DNA from: Bifidobacterium sp.
GTDB taxonomy: Bacteria; Actinomycetota; Actinomycetes; Actinomycetales; Bifidobacteriaceae
Assembly (NCBI GenBank): GCA_022640915.1
Contig: JALCCT010000001.1
Span: 1-64,000, forward strand
Reading direction: 5' to 3'
Length of the DNA stretch: 64,000 bases
The translations under genes and the position numbers were made by a program. The notes beneath the pieces are model-generated. The model worked only from the letters and a program-made list of their open reading frames with translations, was not told the origin of the DNA and made no database searches. Of this stretch, positions 27,845 to 37,660 are shown in pieces. Position 1 is the first letter of the stretch, and each line of letters begins with the position of its first letter.

Positions 27845-29344
27845 TCAGCTTTTGAGCTGCTCCATAACGATCTTAGTGACCGCTTTCGCATCGGCCTGGC
27901 CCTTGGTGGACCGCATCACCGCGCCGATGATCGCGCCCATCGGCTTCATGTTGCCACTCCTAAGCTTTTCGACGACATCAGGATTGGCCTTCATCGCCTC
28001 GATTACCGCGGCATCCAGCGCACCATCATCCGACACCACCTGATAGCCATGCTTCTTGACGACCTCGGCCGGAGTGCCTTCGCCGGCGAGCACGCCGGAT
28101 ATGGTCTGTTTGGCGAGTTTGTCGTTGAGTTTGCCGTCGGCGACAAATTGCTCGACCGTAGCGATATCTTCCGGGCTGATCGGCAGCTCTTCGAGCGATA
28201 CGCTGCGTGCATTGGCCTCGCGGCTCAGCTCTCCGAGCCACCATTTACGTGCGCCGCCGGCCGTGGCACCGGCCTTGATGGTCGACTCAATGAGATCGAG
28301 CGCGTCAGCATTGAGCACATCGCGCATCTCGATGTCGTTGAAGCCCCATTCCGCCTGCAGGCGATTGCAACGTTCGTGCGGCATCTCAGGCATCTGGGCC
28401 TGCATCTGCGCGATATGCTCCTTGGTAACATGCACCATAACCAAGTCGGGGTCCGGGAAGTAGCGGTAGTCGTCGGCATCCGACTTGATGCGGCCGCCTG
28501 CGGTGGACTGCGAGGCCTCGTCCCAGTGACGGGTCTCCTGGAGGATTTTCCCGCCCTCGCTCAAAATCGCCGCCTGACGGCGAATCTCGTACTGAATAGT
28601 CTTTTCAATGCCGCGGAACGAGTTGACATTCTTGGTCTCGGAACGGGTGCCTAGCGGATCGTCGGGGCTGCGGCGCAGCGAAACATTGACGTCAGCGCGC
28701 ATATTGCCCTGCTCCATGCGGGCATGTGAGATATTCAGCGCACGTACGATGTCGCGAATGGCGCGGACATAGGCCCCTGCGATTTCAGGGGCGCGTGCTC
28801 CTGCGCCTTCGATGGGCTTGGTGACGATCTCGATCAGCGGCACGCCCGCGCGGTTGTAATCAACCAGCGAATGGTCGGCGCCCTCAATGCGACCGTCAGC
28901 TCCGCCCACATGGGTGTTCTTGCCAGCGTCATCCTCAACGTGAGCACGCTCAATCGGCACATGGAACATCGTGCCGTCTTCCAGTTCGACGTCGAGATAG
29001 CCCTCACCGTTCAACGGCTTGTCATACTGCGAGATCTGATAGTCGCGCGGCATGTCAGGGTAGAAGTAGTTTTTGCGTGCGAACTGGCTCCATTCGGCGA
29101 TGTCGCAGTGTAGCGCCAGTCCAAGCTTGATCGCATAGTCGATCGCAGCCTTGTTGACGACCGGTAGTGAGCCGGGCAGCCCTAGGCTTACTGGGGTAAG
29201 CTGCGTATTCGGCTCCCCACCGAACTCGGTGTGCGCCGGGCAGAACAGCTTGGTGTTGGTACTCAGCTCGACATGCGTTTCCAGTCCGAATACCGGGTCG
29301 AATTTAGCGACGGCATCGGCATATTTCATCAGTTTTTCAGCCAT
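27845..29344 (-). CDS. gatB: Asp/Glu-tRNA amidotransferase subunit B
   Basis: 499 residues, the tRNA-binding kinase-like subunit of GatCAB, which converts Glu-tRNA(Gln) or Asp-tRNA(Asn) to the amidated form. It begins with [29 protein letters not shown], with NTKLFC supplying the Zn Cys region, has [15 protein letters not shown] (Gln/Arg-rich core), [15 protein letters not shown] and a C-terminal YqeY-like helical domain. The start follows GGAAGGAATGAAATC. It is the last gene of gatC-gatA-gatB. Confidence 0.96.
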   Translation of the reverse strand: MAEKLMKYADAVAKFDPVFGLETHVELSTNTKLFCPAHTEFGGEPNTQLTPVSLGLPGSLPVVNKAAIDYAIKLGLALHCDIAEWSQFARKNYFYPDMPRDYQISQYDKPLNGEGYLDVELEDGTMFHVPIERAHVEDDAGKNTHVGGADGRIEGADHSLVDYNRAGVPLIEIVTKPIEGAGARAPEIAGAYVRAIRDIVRALNISHARMEQGNMRADVNVSLRRSPDDPLGTRSETKNVNSFRGIEKTIQYEIRRQAAILSEGGKILQETRHWDEASQSTAGGRIKSDADDYRYFPDPDLVMVHVTKEHIAQMQAQMPEMPHERCNRLQAEWGFNDIEMRDVLNADALDLIESTIKAGATAGGARKWWLGELSREANARSVSLEELPISPEDIATVEQFVADGKLNDKLAKQTISGVLAGEGTPAEVVKKHGYQVVSDDGALDAAVIEAMKANPDVVEKLRSGNMKPMGAIIGAVMRSTKGQADAKAVTKIVMEQLKS

Positions 29345-29365
29345 GATTTCATTCCTTCCGATGCG

Positions 29366-30907
29366 TTACTTCGCGGCAGTTTCGAGCCAGGAGGCGTTCA
29401 TCGACCGCCAGATCGGGCCGTTCCAGCGGTCTTCCAACGCCGCCTCGAGCGCAGCAGCAGGCTTGTAGAGCAGTTCGTCGCGTTTCTGCGGCGCGATGAA
29501 CTGGAAGCCTACCGGTAGGCCATCGTCGCTCAATCCTGCTGGAATGCTCATAGCGGGGGTACCGGCAAGGTTTGCAGGAATTGTCGCGATATCGTTCATA
29601 TACATGGCCAGCGGGTCATCCATTTTCTCGCCGAATTTGAAGGCCGTGCTGGGCGAGGTCGGAGAGATGAGCACATCAGCCTGTTCGAAAGCCTTGTTGA
29701 AGTCCTCGATGACCAAGGTGCGCACTTTTTGCGCCGAGCCATACCATGCGTCGTAGTATCCCGCGGACAGCGCGTAAGTGCCCAGAATGATGCGCCGCTT
29801 GACCTCGTCGCCGAAGCCGGCCTCACGCGTAGCGGCCATCATATTGGCCGCAGTCTGGGGCACGCCGACACTCGGCATGACGCGCAAGCCGTAACGCATG
29901 CCATCATAGCGAGCCAGGTTTGAGCTGACCTCGGACGGCATGATGATGTAATAGGCTCCGAGCGCGTACTCGAGGCGCGGGCAGGAGACCTCCACGACTC
30001 GCGCACCCATGTCTTCGAGCAGCTTCACCGATTCCTCGAAGCGCGCCTGGACGCCAGGCTGGTAGCCCTCGCCGCCCAGTTCCTTGACCAAGCCGACCGT
30101 CATGCCGTGCAGGTCACGTTTCGCGCCCTCGCGCGCGGCAGCAGCCATCGGGGCCACCGGCATGGGAATCGACGTGGAATCGCGTTCATCATAGCCGCCG
30201 ATGACCTCTTGCAACAGAGCTGCATCAAGCACCGTACGGGAGACGGGGCCGATCTGGTCGAGAGAGCTGGCCATGGCGATCGCACCGAAGCGCGACACCG
30301 CGCCGTACGTCGGCTTCACGCCCACGGTTCCGGTCAAAGAACCCGGCTGGCGAATCGATCCTCCGGTGTCTGTGCCCAAGGCGAGCGGCGCCTCGAACGA
30401 AGCCACCGCTGAGGCCGAGCCACCACCAGAACCGCCAGGAACGCGCGTGGTGTCCCATGGGTTGTGCGTAGGGCCGTAGGCAGAATGCTCAGTCGAGGAG
30501 CCCTGCGCGAATTCATCAAGGTTCGTCTTGCCTAGCAGCGGCATGCCAGCCGCCTTGAGCTTTTCGATGACCGTTGCGTCATAAGGCGGCACCCAGCCTT
30601 CGAGGATCTTCGAAGCAGCCGTGGTGACGATGCCTTTAGTCACGATCATGTCTTTGATCGCGATCGGCACACCAGCCAACTCTGGCAGGCCTTCGGCATC
30701 GCCCTTGGCATGCTTGGAGTCGAAAGCGTCCGCCTGGGCAAGCGCCTCCTCACCGCAGACTTGCAGGAAGGCGTTGATTTTCGGCTCAGCGGATTCGATG
30801 ACGGACAAGTGGGCTTCGACCAGTTCACGACTGGACACCTCGCCGCGCTGTATCTTGGCGGCCTGCTCGGCAGCAGACAGCTGTACGAGTTGCGTGGTAT
30901 CGCTCAT
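29366..30907 (-). CDS. gatA: Asp/Glu-tRNA amidotransferase subunit A (amidase)
   Basis: 513 residues, amidase-signature enzyme that releases ammonia from glutamine. The Lys-cisSer-Ser triad is visible: Lys in IAIKDMIV, the Gly/Ser-rich [11 protein letters not shown] loop, and the nucleophile region [14 protein letters not shown]. The start overlaps closely with the end of gatC, with GGAGAGGAGTGAG as the ribosome binding site inside gatC. Length and motifs are standard. Confidence 0.96.
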   Translation of the reverse strand: MSDTTQLVQLSAAEQAAKIQRGEVSSRELVEAHLSVIESAEPKINAFLQVCGEEALAQADAFDSKHAKGDAEGLPELAGVPIAIKDMIVTKGIVTTAASKILEGWVPPYDATVIEKLKAAGMPLLGKTNLDEFAQGSSTEHSAYGPTHNPWDTTRVPGGSGGGSASAVASFEAPLALGTDTGGSIRQPGSLTGTVGVKPTYGAVSRFGAIAMASSLDQIGPVSRTVLDAALLQEVIGGYDERDSTSIPMPVAPMAAAAREGAKRDLHGMTVGLVKELGGEGYQPGVQARFEESVKLLEDMGARVVEVSCPRLEYALGAYYIIMPSEVSSNLARYDGMRYGLRVMPSVGVPQTAANMMAATREAGFGDEVKRRIILGTYALSAGYYDAWYGSAQKVRTLVIEDFNKAFEQADVLISPTSPSTAFKFGEKMDDPLAMYMNDIATIPANLAGTPAMSIPAGLSDDGLPVGFQFIAPQKRDELLYKPAAALEAALEDRWNGPIWRSMNASWLETAAK

Positions 30908-30908
30908 C

Positions 30909-31205
30909 TCACTCCTCTCCTAGAATTCTCGGGGCCACGAACATGCCCGATTCAGACAGCGGAGCGCCCGAAAGCGCCTCCTCCTGCGTGAGTGGCGTGC
31001 GCGCCACATCGGGACGCATGTAGGCTTCCAGCGGCACCGGATTCGCAGTCGGCGGCACCTCGTCGCCGGCAACTTCCTGCACCTTGTTGATGGATTCTGC
31101 GATGACGTTCAGCTCGCCCTGCAGACGAGTCGCTTCCTCATCGGTGAGCGCTATGCGGGCGAGATCGCCCAGATGCTCGATTTCTTCTCGTGTAAACGTA
31201 GGCAT
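30909..31205 (-). CDS. gatC: Asp/Glu-tRNA amidotransferase subunit C
   Basis: 98 residues. [24 protein letters not shown] and a conserved tail [19 protein letters not shown] are the GatC pattern that wraps between GatA and GatB. The ATG at 31205 is chosen; upstream in-frame residues (to 31328) are Cys/Arg-rich and unlike GatC. First gene of the gatCAB operon; stop is one base before the gatA ATG. Confidence 0.95.
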   Translation of the reverse strand: MPTFTREEIEHLGDLARIALTDEEATRLQGELNVIAESINKVQEVAGDEVPPTANPVPLEAYMRPDVARTPLTQEEALSGAPLSESGMFVAPRILGEE

Positions 31206-31363
31206 GGCCTTAACTATATGAGCCGTATATGACGTTGCCGCGGCACGATACAAACAACGGTATCCACAGCCGATGCGCAACGGTACGTAGCCATTGCCCG
31301 AGTGCCCGCATCCTGCGGATGCCGGCACTTCTTACGACGATGGCATTGAGCACTTCGGCGTCA

Positions 31364-32290
31364 TCACTTGACGTCGCTGCGGGCGACCACGATAACGCCG
31401 ATGATATAGAAGACCACAGCCCAAGCGAGGAAGATCAGCCCGCCCTGCCACCAGTCCGGCGCGAAAGAGGCCGCCTGCCCGAGGTCTGCCGTCGCGGTTC
31501 GTGAAGCGCCAGAGCCACCGCCCGGCCCGGATAGGAAAACGCTCATCGTCGTGCTCGGCAGGCATGCCCCGATCGATTCCATCCAGATGAAATGCGAATT
31601 CAGCGCCGGGGCAATCGTGAACAATGACGGAAGAAGCATCTCCACCCCGATCAGCGCAAAAATGCCGCCGACCGTGGAGCGGCACATCGCACCCAAACCC
31701 AGCGAGAGAACAGCCATACACGCCAAAATAGCCGGGCCGCCGACGATCACGACAAGCGGCACAAAGCGCTGGTCATGATTCAGCGGCTCAATCGTCGTAT
31801 GGGCAGACATCGCGAACATAACCACCCATGACACAAGCATGCCAATCAGCATGGCTACGAATACGCACACCCAAGTCGCCAGCGCCTTGGCGTTCATGAA
31901 CACGACGCGCCTGGGGTTGACACTCAGCGACGCCTGCACGCTGGAAGTCGTGTATTCAGTGGTGATGGCCATGACCCCGAGGATGCCGATAACAAGACCG
32001 ACCATGTTGAAGGCCGAGCCGATGCTAGACCACAGGTCGGCACTGGCCACGGATTGAGCGACCGTGGAAGTCTGGTCGTCATCGCCAAGGCCGCTGAGGA
32101 TGATAGTGCCCCACACGCTCAGTGCCGTAATCGCGGGCATCAGCAATATGGCGATGCCGATGAGCCACCAAGTCGAAGCCAAGCTCATCAGCTTTACCAG
32201 CTCGGCATGAACGCTGCCCCAGAAGCTCAAGCGCAGTCTGGTCAACGCCATGCGCCGCCCGGTTGTATATCCGCCGTTCGCGTTGCTCAT
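31364..32290 (-). CDS. ABC-2 type transporter permease
   Basis: 308 residues with about six hydrophobic helices, including GLVIGILGVMAITTEYTTSSVQASL, the classic ABC-2 permease signature. It overlaps the upstream ATPase gene by ATGA, so they form one transporter, probably an exporter. The substrate is unknown; similar pairs carry peptides, drugs or bacteriocins. Confidence 0.85.
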   Translation of the reverse strand: MSNANGGYTTGRRMALTRLRLSFWGSVHAELVKLMSLASTWWLIGIAILLMPAITALSVWGTIILSGLGDDDQTSTVAQSVASADLWSSIGSAFNMVGLVIGILGVMAITTEYTTSSVQASLSVNPRRVVFMNAKALATWVCVFVAMLIGMLVSWVVMFAMSAHTTIEPLNHDQRFVPLVVIVGGPAILACMAVLSLGLGAMCRSTVGGIFALIGVEMLLPSLFTIAPALNSHFIWMESIGACLPSTTMSVFLSGPGGGSGASRTATADLGQAASFAPDWWQGGLIFLAWAVVFYIIGVIVVARSDVK

Positions 32291-33345
32291 TGCGCGCCTC
32301 CTTGCGTTGCTGTCTGCTCGGGATGTTGTTCGGGTGCTGCACCGGGCTGATTTTGAGCAGCTGCAGCAGTCGTTCGCGGCGGCGCTCCGTACTGCACTGG
32401 CGCCTGACCTGGGACTTCGCGCGTCGCATACTGCACTTGCTCGTGAGTGAGCATCATATAAGCGTCTTCCAGCGAAGCCCTTTCCTCAACGAGTTCATAC
32501 GTCACCAGCTGCGCCTGCGCGAAGATCTGGGCGGCCGGCTCCAGCTGCGCGCCTGTGATGCGCAGCACCGAGCCCGTCTCCGGGTCAGATGCCAACCGGG
32601 GCACGTCATCGACCTGCACCTGATCCGCGCCTTCGAAAATCCGCCTGAGCTTATCGGGCTCAGGGGTGACGATGCGAATCGCATGCGCAGAATGCTCCAC
32701 GACGAAATGGTCGATCGTCGTCGTTTCAAGAATATGCCCTTGACCGATGATCACCAGGTTGTCGGCAGTCAGCGCGACCTCGCTCATCAAGTGGGAGCTG
32801 AGCAGCACCGCCCGACCCTGGCTGGCGTAGAAGCGGCACAACTCGCGCACCCATTTGACACCTTCCGGGTCGAGGCCGTTGACCGGCTCATCGAGCACGA
32901 GATTATGAGGATCACCCAGCAGCGCGGCCGCGATCGAAAGCCGCTGGCTCATGCCCAGCGAGAACGAGCCGGCCTTGCGATTGCGTACGCTTTGCAAGCC
33001 TGTCAGCGAGATAACCTCGTCGACACGACTCTTGGGTATGCCGTTGGTCAGCGCGAGCGAACGCAAGTGATGGTATGCTGAACGGCCCTTATGCGCCGAT
33101 CTGGCGTCCAACACAGCACCCACCGATGCCATAGGCGACATGATCTCTCGGAACGGCTTGCCATCGACCAGCGCGCTGCCTGCATCAACTCTGATGAGGC
33201 CCAGAGCCGCACGCATTGTAGTTGACTTCCCTGCACCATTAGGCCCCAAAAAGCCGGTGACCTTACCGTCTTCGGCTGTGAAGCTGACCTGATCGAGCGC
33301 CGTCTTCGAGCCGAAGCGTTTGCTTACCCCTTCAATGGTTATCAT
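32287..33345 (-). CDS. ABC transporter ATP-binding protein (DrrA/BcrA-like)
   Basis: 352 residues. Walker A FLGPNGAGKST, signature FSLGMSQRLS (drug/bacteriocin exporter type with LGMSQR in place of LSGGQ), Walker B LVLDEPVNGLDP and the switch His in LLSSHLMSE. A regulatory C-terminal extension has Ala/Gln/Pro-rich residues. It drives the permease encoded directly downstream. Confidence 0.92.
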   Translation of the reverse strand: MITIEGVSKRFGSKTALDQVSFTAEDGKVTGFLGPNGAGKSTTMRAALGLIRVDAGSALVDGKPFREIMSPMASVGAVLDARSAHKGRSAYHHLRSLALTNGIPKSRVDEVISLTGLQSVRNRKAGSFSLGMSQRLSIAAALLGDPHNLVLDEPVNGLDPEGVKWVRELCRFYASQGRAVLLSSHLMSEVALTADNLVIIGQGHILETTTIDHFVVEHSAHAIRIVTPEPDKLRRIFEGADQVQVDDVPRLASDPETGSVLRITGAQLEPAAQIFAQAQLVTYELVEERASLEDAYMMLTHEQVQYATREVPGQAPVQYGAPPRTTAAAAQNQPGAAPEQHPEQTATQGGAQ

Positions 33346-33679
33346 GGTGACTCACTCTAGCCGATCACCATTGAAAAAATCGAATCAGGCCAGTTCCCCA
33401 CCTGGCGACCGTGTTTGTGCCATTGCGCTCGTCCTGCGCTGCCCGCATGCTGACGCTTGGCATTTTTCGTTTGCATTGATTACCGTGAAGCGCAGAAACC
33501 TCGGCCAGTGCTCCGCACGCGTCGCAAAGCTGAAGTGCCGGCACATCCATCCAGTGCAATTTCTGCAAGTTTTTGCAGTTCGACCGACCAACTAGGCAAA
33601 CGGCGGCATGACGGGAAAGTTGCAGAAGTAAACGCGCACAGGCGCAGCGAACTGCAGGGCGATCGAAAGCCGCGGGCAC
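33346..33679. other. 334-bp intergenic region, no gene recognised
   Basis: Upstream of the ABC ATPase gene and downstream of the SpoU methyltransferase. A small inverted repeat CTGCAA-N4-TTGCAG sits near 33562-33577. The short ORFs here have no recognisable family. It should contain the promoter of the ABC operon. Confidence 0.4.
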
Positions 33680-34507
33680 TCAGTTGGATTGCACGCCGCG
33701 GCCATGCTGGGCAATCCAGCAATGCATCGCGACAGCTGCTGCGGCGCCAGCGTTAATGGAGCGCACCGAGCCGAACTGGGAAATATAGACCACGTCGTCG
33801 GCCAATTCGAGCGCTTTGCTCGACAGCCCAGGCCCTTCCGCTCCGAACACCATCAGACAGCGTTCGGGAAATTGATACGTCTCAATCGGCATGGCTCCGG
33901 GCACAATATCCAACGCAATAACACGTCCTTCTCGTGATTGCGCTGTCGCGTCTGCCATGTCTGCACGATCCATATCACTGCCGCCATCGCTGTCGGCATC
34001 GCGGTCAGCACGGTCCAGCTGCCCGGCCGCATCGAATTCACGCTGGATTCTCGTATGCCAAGCCGACACGAGTTCTTCGATACTCGGATGATGGTCGACA
34101 TGCTGATAGAGCTCAGTCATCAGCGACCCCTTGCGATTCCACTTATGAGGCCCGACGATATGGACCGCTGCGGCGGCGAAGGCGTTGGCGGTGCGCACCA
34201 TAGAACCGATGTTGAAATCATGCGTCCAGTTCTCCACCGCGACCTCGAAGCCGTGCCGACCGCGCGCATCAAGATCGTCGCGAATCGCCTCGACAGTCCA
34301 ATAACGGTAGCGGTCGAGAACATTGCGTCGGTCGCCCTCATTGAGCAGCGCGGCATCGTATCGCCCTGCTACGAAATCTGGGTGGATCGGATCGTCGGGG
34401 CGCGGCACACCCGGATGTTGCACACTCCAAGGGCCTACGCCGATTTGTCGGAATTCGGGCTCTTGCGAAGCCATTGCCGCCGCAGTGATAGGGTTCGGCT
34501 CCCTCAT
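33680..34507 (-). CDS. SpoU/TrmH-family RNA 2'-O-methyltransferase
   Basis: 275 residues with the three SPOUT motifs: NIGSMVRTANAF (motif 1), CLMVFGAEGPGLS (motif 2) and ISQFGSVRSINAGAAAAVAMHCWI (motif 3), which form the deep trefoil knot binding S-adenosylmethionine. An Asp/Arg/Ala-rich insert of about 30 residues (near 160-190) separates motifs 1 and 2, where the family usually has a short loop. A GAGGAG precedes the ATG. The RNA target (tRNA or rRNA) cannot be decided. Confidence 0.88.
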   Translation of the reverse strand: MREPNPITAAAMASQEPEFRQIGVGPWSVQHPGVPRPDDPIHPDFVAGRYDAALLNEGDRRNVLDRYRYWTVEAIRDDLDARGRHGFEVAVENWTHDFNIGSMVRTANAFAAAAVHIVGPHKWNRKGSLMTELYQHVDHHPSIEELVSAWHTRIQREFDAAGQLDRADRDADSDGGSDMDRADMADATAQSREGRVIALDIVPGAMPIETYQFPERCLMVFGAEGPGLSSKALELADDVVYISQFGSVRSINAGAAAAVAMHCWIAQHGRGVQSN

Positions 34508-34637
34508 GCCATGCTCCTCATAAATCTATCTACCAAGCCACCCATGCTATGAACGATAGCGTGCCGTCATATTCTGTCCGCTGCATTCACTGTGCGGCGC
34601 CACTCTTCTATGCCGTCCGTCTCATGCCATGGCAACG

Positions 34638-35363
34638 TCATCGCCGCAATTCTTGCTCTTCGAATACCTGAATGAACGGTAGCGAATGCCGTGCATCATT
34701 TACGGTATCGACGACTTCTATCGACGCGATGCCAGCGGTGTTGTCTGTACCATCGTCAGGGCCGGCCGTTGCAGCTTCACTGCGAGAGAGCCCGGTCTCA
34801 ACCTTGGACGTGTCAGAGCCCGCACCGAGCCCGCCGATCAACGCCGCGATGGCGAGCACCTGCGCCTGCTCGTGGGCAACGACACTGAAATCGAGGTTCA
34901 GCTCGTTGCCGTTGCGCAGCGTCACCAGCGAGGACGTTTGCACATAGGATTTTACGGACAGCCACGAGTCAAGCAATATCACGCGTTTGCCACGGATCGA
35001 AGGACCTTTAACCGACGGATAGACAAAATCCATGACAAAGCCGTCAATCGCCCTTCCCTGTCTCGCGGCTGCCTGCATGACAGCGATGACCAGCGGCACT
35101 GCCGCTGCCGTCAGCGCGCCTACCGCATCAAAATCGTTCAGTCCAAAGCCCCGATCGCGCAGAGCCGTAAGCAGCGCCTCGCCAGCTAACACAATTCCAT
35201 TGTGATCAAAGGTTACTGCTGACAATTCGTTGAAGGGTCTGCCCATCACGGCGTCACGCAATAGTTGCCTGAGTTGATCCCTGTCACCGGCATCGATGTC
35301 GGCACCGCCACTGCGCCCGCTGCCGACGAGCTGCATCGGATCGACCTGATCATCTGCGATCAT
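34638..35363 (-). CDS. Degenerate orotate-phosphoribosyltransferase-like protein
   Basis: 241 residues. The middle resembles orotate phosphoribosyltransferase: DFDAVGALTAAAVPLVIAVM (the G-x-L-T-x-G-A-D helix region), AIDGFVMDFVYPSVKGPSIRGKRVILLDSW. The PRPP-binding loop of active OPRT (VEDTxTTG pattern) is replaced by LLDSWLSVKSYV, lacking the acidic pair and TTG. It is therefore probably not a normal pyrE product; a regulatory or altered-substrate role is possible. An Asp/Thr/Ala-rich insert lies near residues 190-220. GGGAGGG precedes the ATG. It lies between the SpoU gene and rmuC on the same strand. Confidence 0.65.
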   Translation of the reverse strand: MIADDQVDPMQLVGSGRSGGADIDAGDRDQLRQLLRDAVMGRPFNELSAVTFDHNGIVLAGEALLTALRDRGFGLNDFDAVGALTAAAVPLVIAVMQAAARQGRAIDGFVMDFVYPSVKGPSIRGKRVILLDSWLSVKSYVQTSSLVTLRNGNELNLDFSVVAHEQAQVLAIAALIGGLGAGSDTSKVETGLSRSEAATAGPDDGTDNTAGIASIEVVDTVNDARHSLPFIQVFEEQELRR

Positions 35364-35472
35364 AGCTGTTCCCTCCCGCTATCCTGATGTTTACACATTG
35401 CCTTGCCACGCCTAGCACCAAGCGTAACCCGTCTCGCCGTCAAAATGTGCCCGAATTCTCCCTATTATGCGT

Positions 35473-36816
35473 TTATTCACCGGATTCAGACAGGATCTCG
35501 GGCGCGGTGAGTTCGCGTATATTGGCCTTGTCGGGTTCGATAATGTCGACTGGCTCGATGACCTTGCTGTGGTCAATCTTCTGCAGTTTGCGTGCCGTCA
35601 CCAGCACCCGGGACTCCAAGGACGATGCGAATTGGTTGTATGCCCCGACTGTGCGCGATATGGCGGTGCCGAGCTTGCTCGCCTTGTCGCCCAACACCGA
35701 GAAGCGTTCATAGAGTTCACGCGAAAGATCGAACAGCATTTTGGCATCGTCGGTCAGACTTTGCTGCTGCCAAGCGAAGGCAACCGATTTGAGCACCGCC
35801 CACAGTGTGACGGGCGAAGTAAGCGCAACCTTGCGCGCAAACGCATCGTCCATCAACGACGGATCCGTCTCAAGGGCCGCCTGGAGAAGCGACTCATTGG
35901 GAATGAACGCGACCACGAAATCTGGCGCGGTTTCGAACGCATTCCAGTACGCCTTGTCGCCGAGGGTCTTGACATGCTCGCGAACCGCATGCGCATGCGC
36001 CTGCAGCAACGCGCTGCGCCGCTCCAACTCCTCGGGTGAGGCGGTTTCGGGGATCTCGCACGCACGTTGATAATCCGAATATGGCACTTTCGCATCGATC
36101 GGAATCGACTTGCCGCCGGGCAGATGCACGACCATATCCGGACGTTGGACATGACCTTCGGGATCGGAGACGACAACCTGCGTATCGAAATCCACATGCT
36201 CCAGCAAACCGGCTGATTCCACGATGTTCTTAAGCTGCGCCTCGCCCCAGGCGCCGCGCACCTTGTTGTTGCGCAATGCGGCGGACAGGGAGCTGGTTTC
36301 CCTGTCAAGCCGGCTCTGCTGCTCACCCAAGCCTTTGAGCTGCTCGCCCAGAGCGCCCATCTCATGTCTGCGCCCCTCCTCGATCTGCGCAACCTTTTGT
36401 TGCAAGGTATCAAGGTTCTTCTGCACCGGGGCAAGCGCCGAGAGCACTTTGCTCTGTTCGGCCATGGATTTGGCCTGCTCCTCGCGTTTTCGTTTCGCCT
36501 CGGCCTCGGCCCGCTCCCGTTCATGATCCAGCCGGATCCGTTCAGCCTGCTGCGCCTGAGCAAGCTGCGAGGTAACGAACGCCAGTTGCTGGTTCAACCC
36601 TTCGCCCTGCGCCCGGTACTGAGCACATTGGGCGCCCAACTCGCTGATCTGTCTAGCGGATTGCGCATTCAGCGCCCTTTGCTCATCGAGTTCAGCGGCG
36701 TGAGCCCCTCGTGTGGCCTCCTGGCCCTTAGACTTACCCAGCGTGAATCCCACGAATAGCCCTAAAGCCGCTATGAGAATCATCAGCACTACCATGATTA
36801 CAGAATTATCGAACAT
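35473..36816 (-). CDS. rmuC: DNA recombination protein RmuC
   Basis: About 447 residues. An N-terminal transmembrane helix (about 5-25) is followed by a coiled coil of Glu/Arg/Gln repeats (about 35-180). The RmuC core follows: NNKVRGAWGEAQLKNIVE and LPGGKSIPIDAKVPYSDYQ, with the PD-(D/E)xK-like IDAK segment, then DFVVAFIPNESLL. RmuC limits sequence inversions and may be a nuclease. The ATG at 36816 is preferred; residues encoded upstream to 36891 do not fit. No clear Shine-Dalgarno. Confidence 0.9.
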   Translation of the reverse strand: MFDNSVIMVVLMILIAALGLFVGFTLGKSKGQEATRGAHAAELDEQRALNAQSARQISELGAQCAQYRAQGEGLNQQLAFVTSQLAQAQQAERIRLDHERERAEAEAKRKREEQAKSMAEQSKVLSALAPVQKNLDTLQQKVAQIEEGRRHEMGALGEQLKGLGEQQSRLDRETSSLSAALRNNKVRGAWGEAQLKNIVESAGLLEHVDFDTQVVVSDPEGHVQRPDMVVHLPGGKSIPIDAKVPYSDYQRACEIPETASPEELERRSALLQAHAHAVREHVKTLGDKAYWNAFETAPDFVVAFIPNESLLQAALETDPSLMDDAFARKVALTSPVTLWAVLKSVAFAWQQQSLTDDAKMLFDLSRELYERFSVLGDKASKLGTAISRTVGAYNQFASSLESRVLVTARKLQKIDHSKVIEPVDIIEPDKANIRELTAPEILSESGE

Positions 36817-37055
36817 ATGTTCTATTAGAAAGCATGCCGTGGACGGGGGGCAATACGCCGCAGCAATAGCAGAATCGGTCGAGACCACCACCCAACAGCC
36901 ATCACGGCAGGCGCAGATCTAGACTTCTGATAGTCAGGCTCGTCAGCCGCACCCAAACCAAGACAGCCGTGCTTGTTGCCGCCGAAAGCGTCGTTCGTTG
37001 CAATCAGGAAAACAGCTAACGTCCGATGTCTCATTACCCTTCAGTATGGTGCTAC

Positions 37056-37418
37056 TCACGATTTAACGAGCCTACCGATAGCCGCCGAGGCCTCTGCCAA
37101 CTTCTCGTCAGCCACGTCACCACCCTGCGCTGAAGCCTGCCGGACGCAATGATTAAGATGATCGTCAAGCAGCAGCAGCGCTACAGACTTCAACCCGGAG
37201 TTCGCCGCTGCGATCTGCGTGAGCACATCGATGCAATACGCATCATCCTCGACCATCTGGGCGATGGCGCGCACCTGTCCTTCGACACGGTGCAGCCGGG
37301 CCAGCACCTTGGCCTTGTCCTGTTCATAGCCCTGCATGATGTCCAATAGCTCCCTCGCGAGGTCTCCCAAATCGTTCATATTCGACAGGCAAGAATGCAT
37401 CGTGGCATTACTCGCCAT
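37056..37418 (-). CDS. csoR: Copper-sensing repressor of the CsoR family
   Basis: 120 residues, all-helical. The Cu(I) ligands C62, H87 and C91 have the spacing of CsoR (25 then 4) and lie in DAYCIDVLTQIAAANSGLKSVALLLLDDHLNHCV. The Arg-rich helix LARLHRVEGQVRAIAQMVEDD binds DNA. A His replaces a Cys in FrmR-type relatives, so copper rather than formaldehyde sensing is likely. The start could be the ATG at 37418 or an internal Met14. A perfect inverted repeat that looks like its operator lies just upstream. Confidence 0.9.
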   Translation of the reverse strand: MASNATMHSCLSNMNDLGDLARELLDIMQGYEQDKAKVLARLHRVEGQVRAIAQMVEDDAYCIDVLTQIAAANSGLKSVALLLLDDHLNHCVRQASAQGGDVADEKLAEASAAIGRLVKS

Positions 37419-37445
37419 GTCAATCCGTTGTCACCGATAGCCTTT

Positions 37446-37462
37446 ATACCCGCCTAGGGTAT
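37446..37462. promoter_or_regulatory. CsoR operator-like palindrome
   Basis: ATACCC-GCCTA-GGGTAT, a perfect 6-bp inverted repeat with a 5-bp centre, 28 bp upstream of the csoR start. It matches the TACCC...GGGTA pattern of known CsoR operators. It lies between csoR and the divergent ATPase-like gene and could repress both. Confidence 0.75.
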
Positions 37463-37660
37463 ATTCTAGGTCAACCGCCGCACTTCACCATCCAGCTCAC
37501 GCTTAAGGCGCAGGGCTCCGGATTTGGCATGCCAAAACACTTCGACGCAGCTGCCAGCCAATCCGCCATGCGTTTATTTTGCAACGAGAGCAGCATTTCT
37601 TCCAGCAACGCCCGCAGGGACTGCAAAAATGAAGTGTTGAAGGCATAAGAGGAGGAACCG

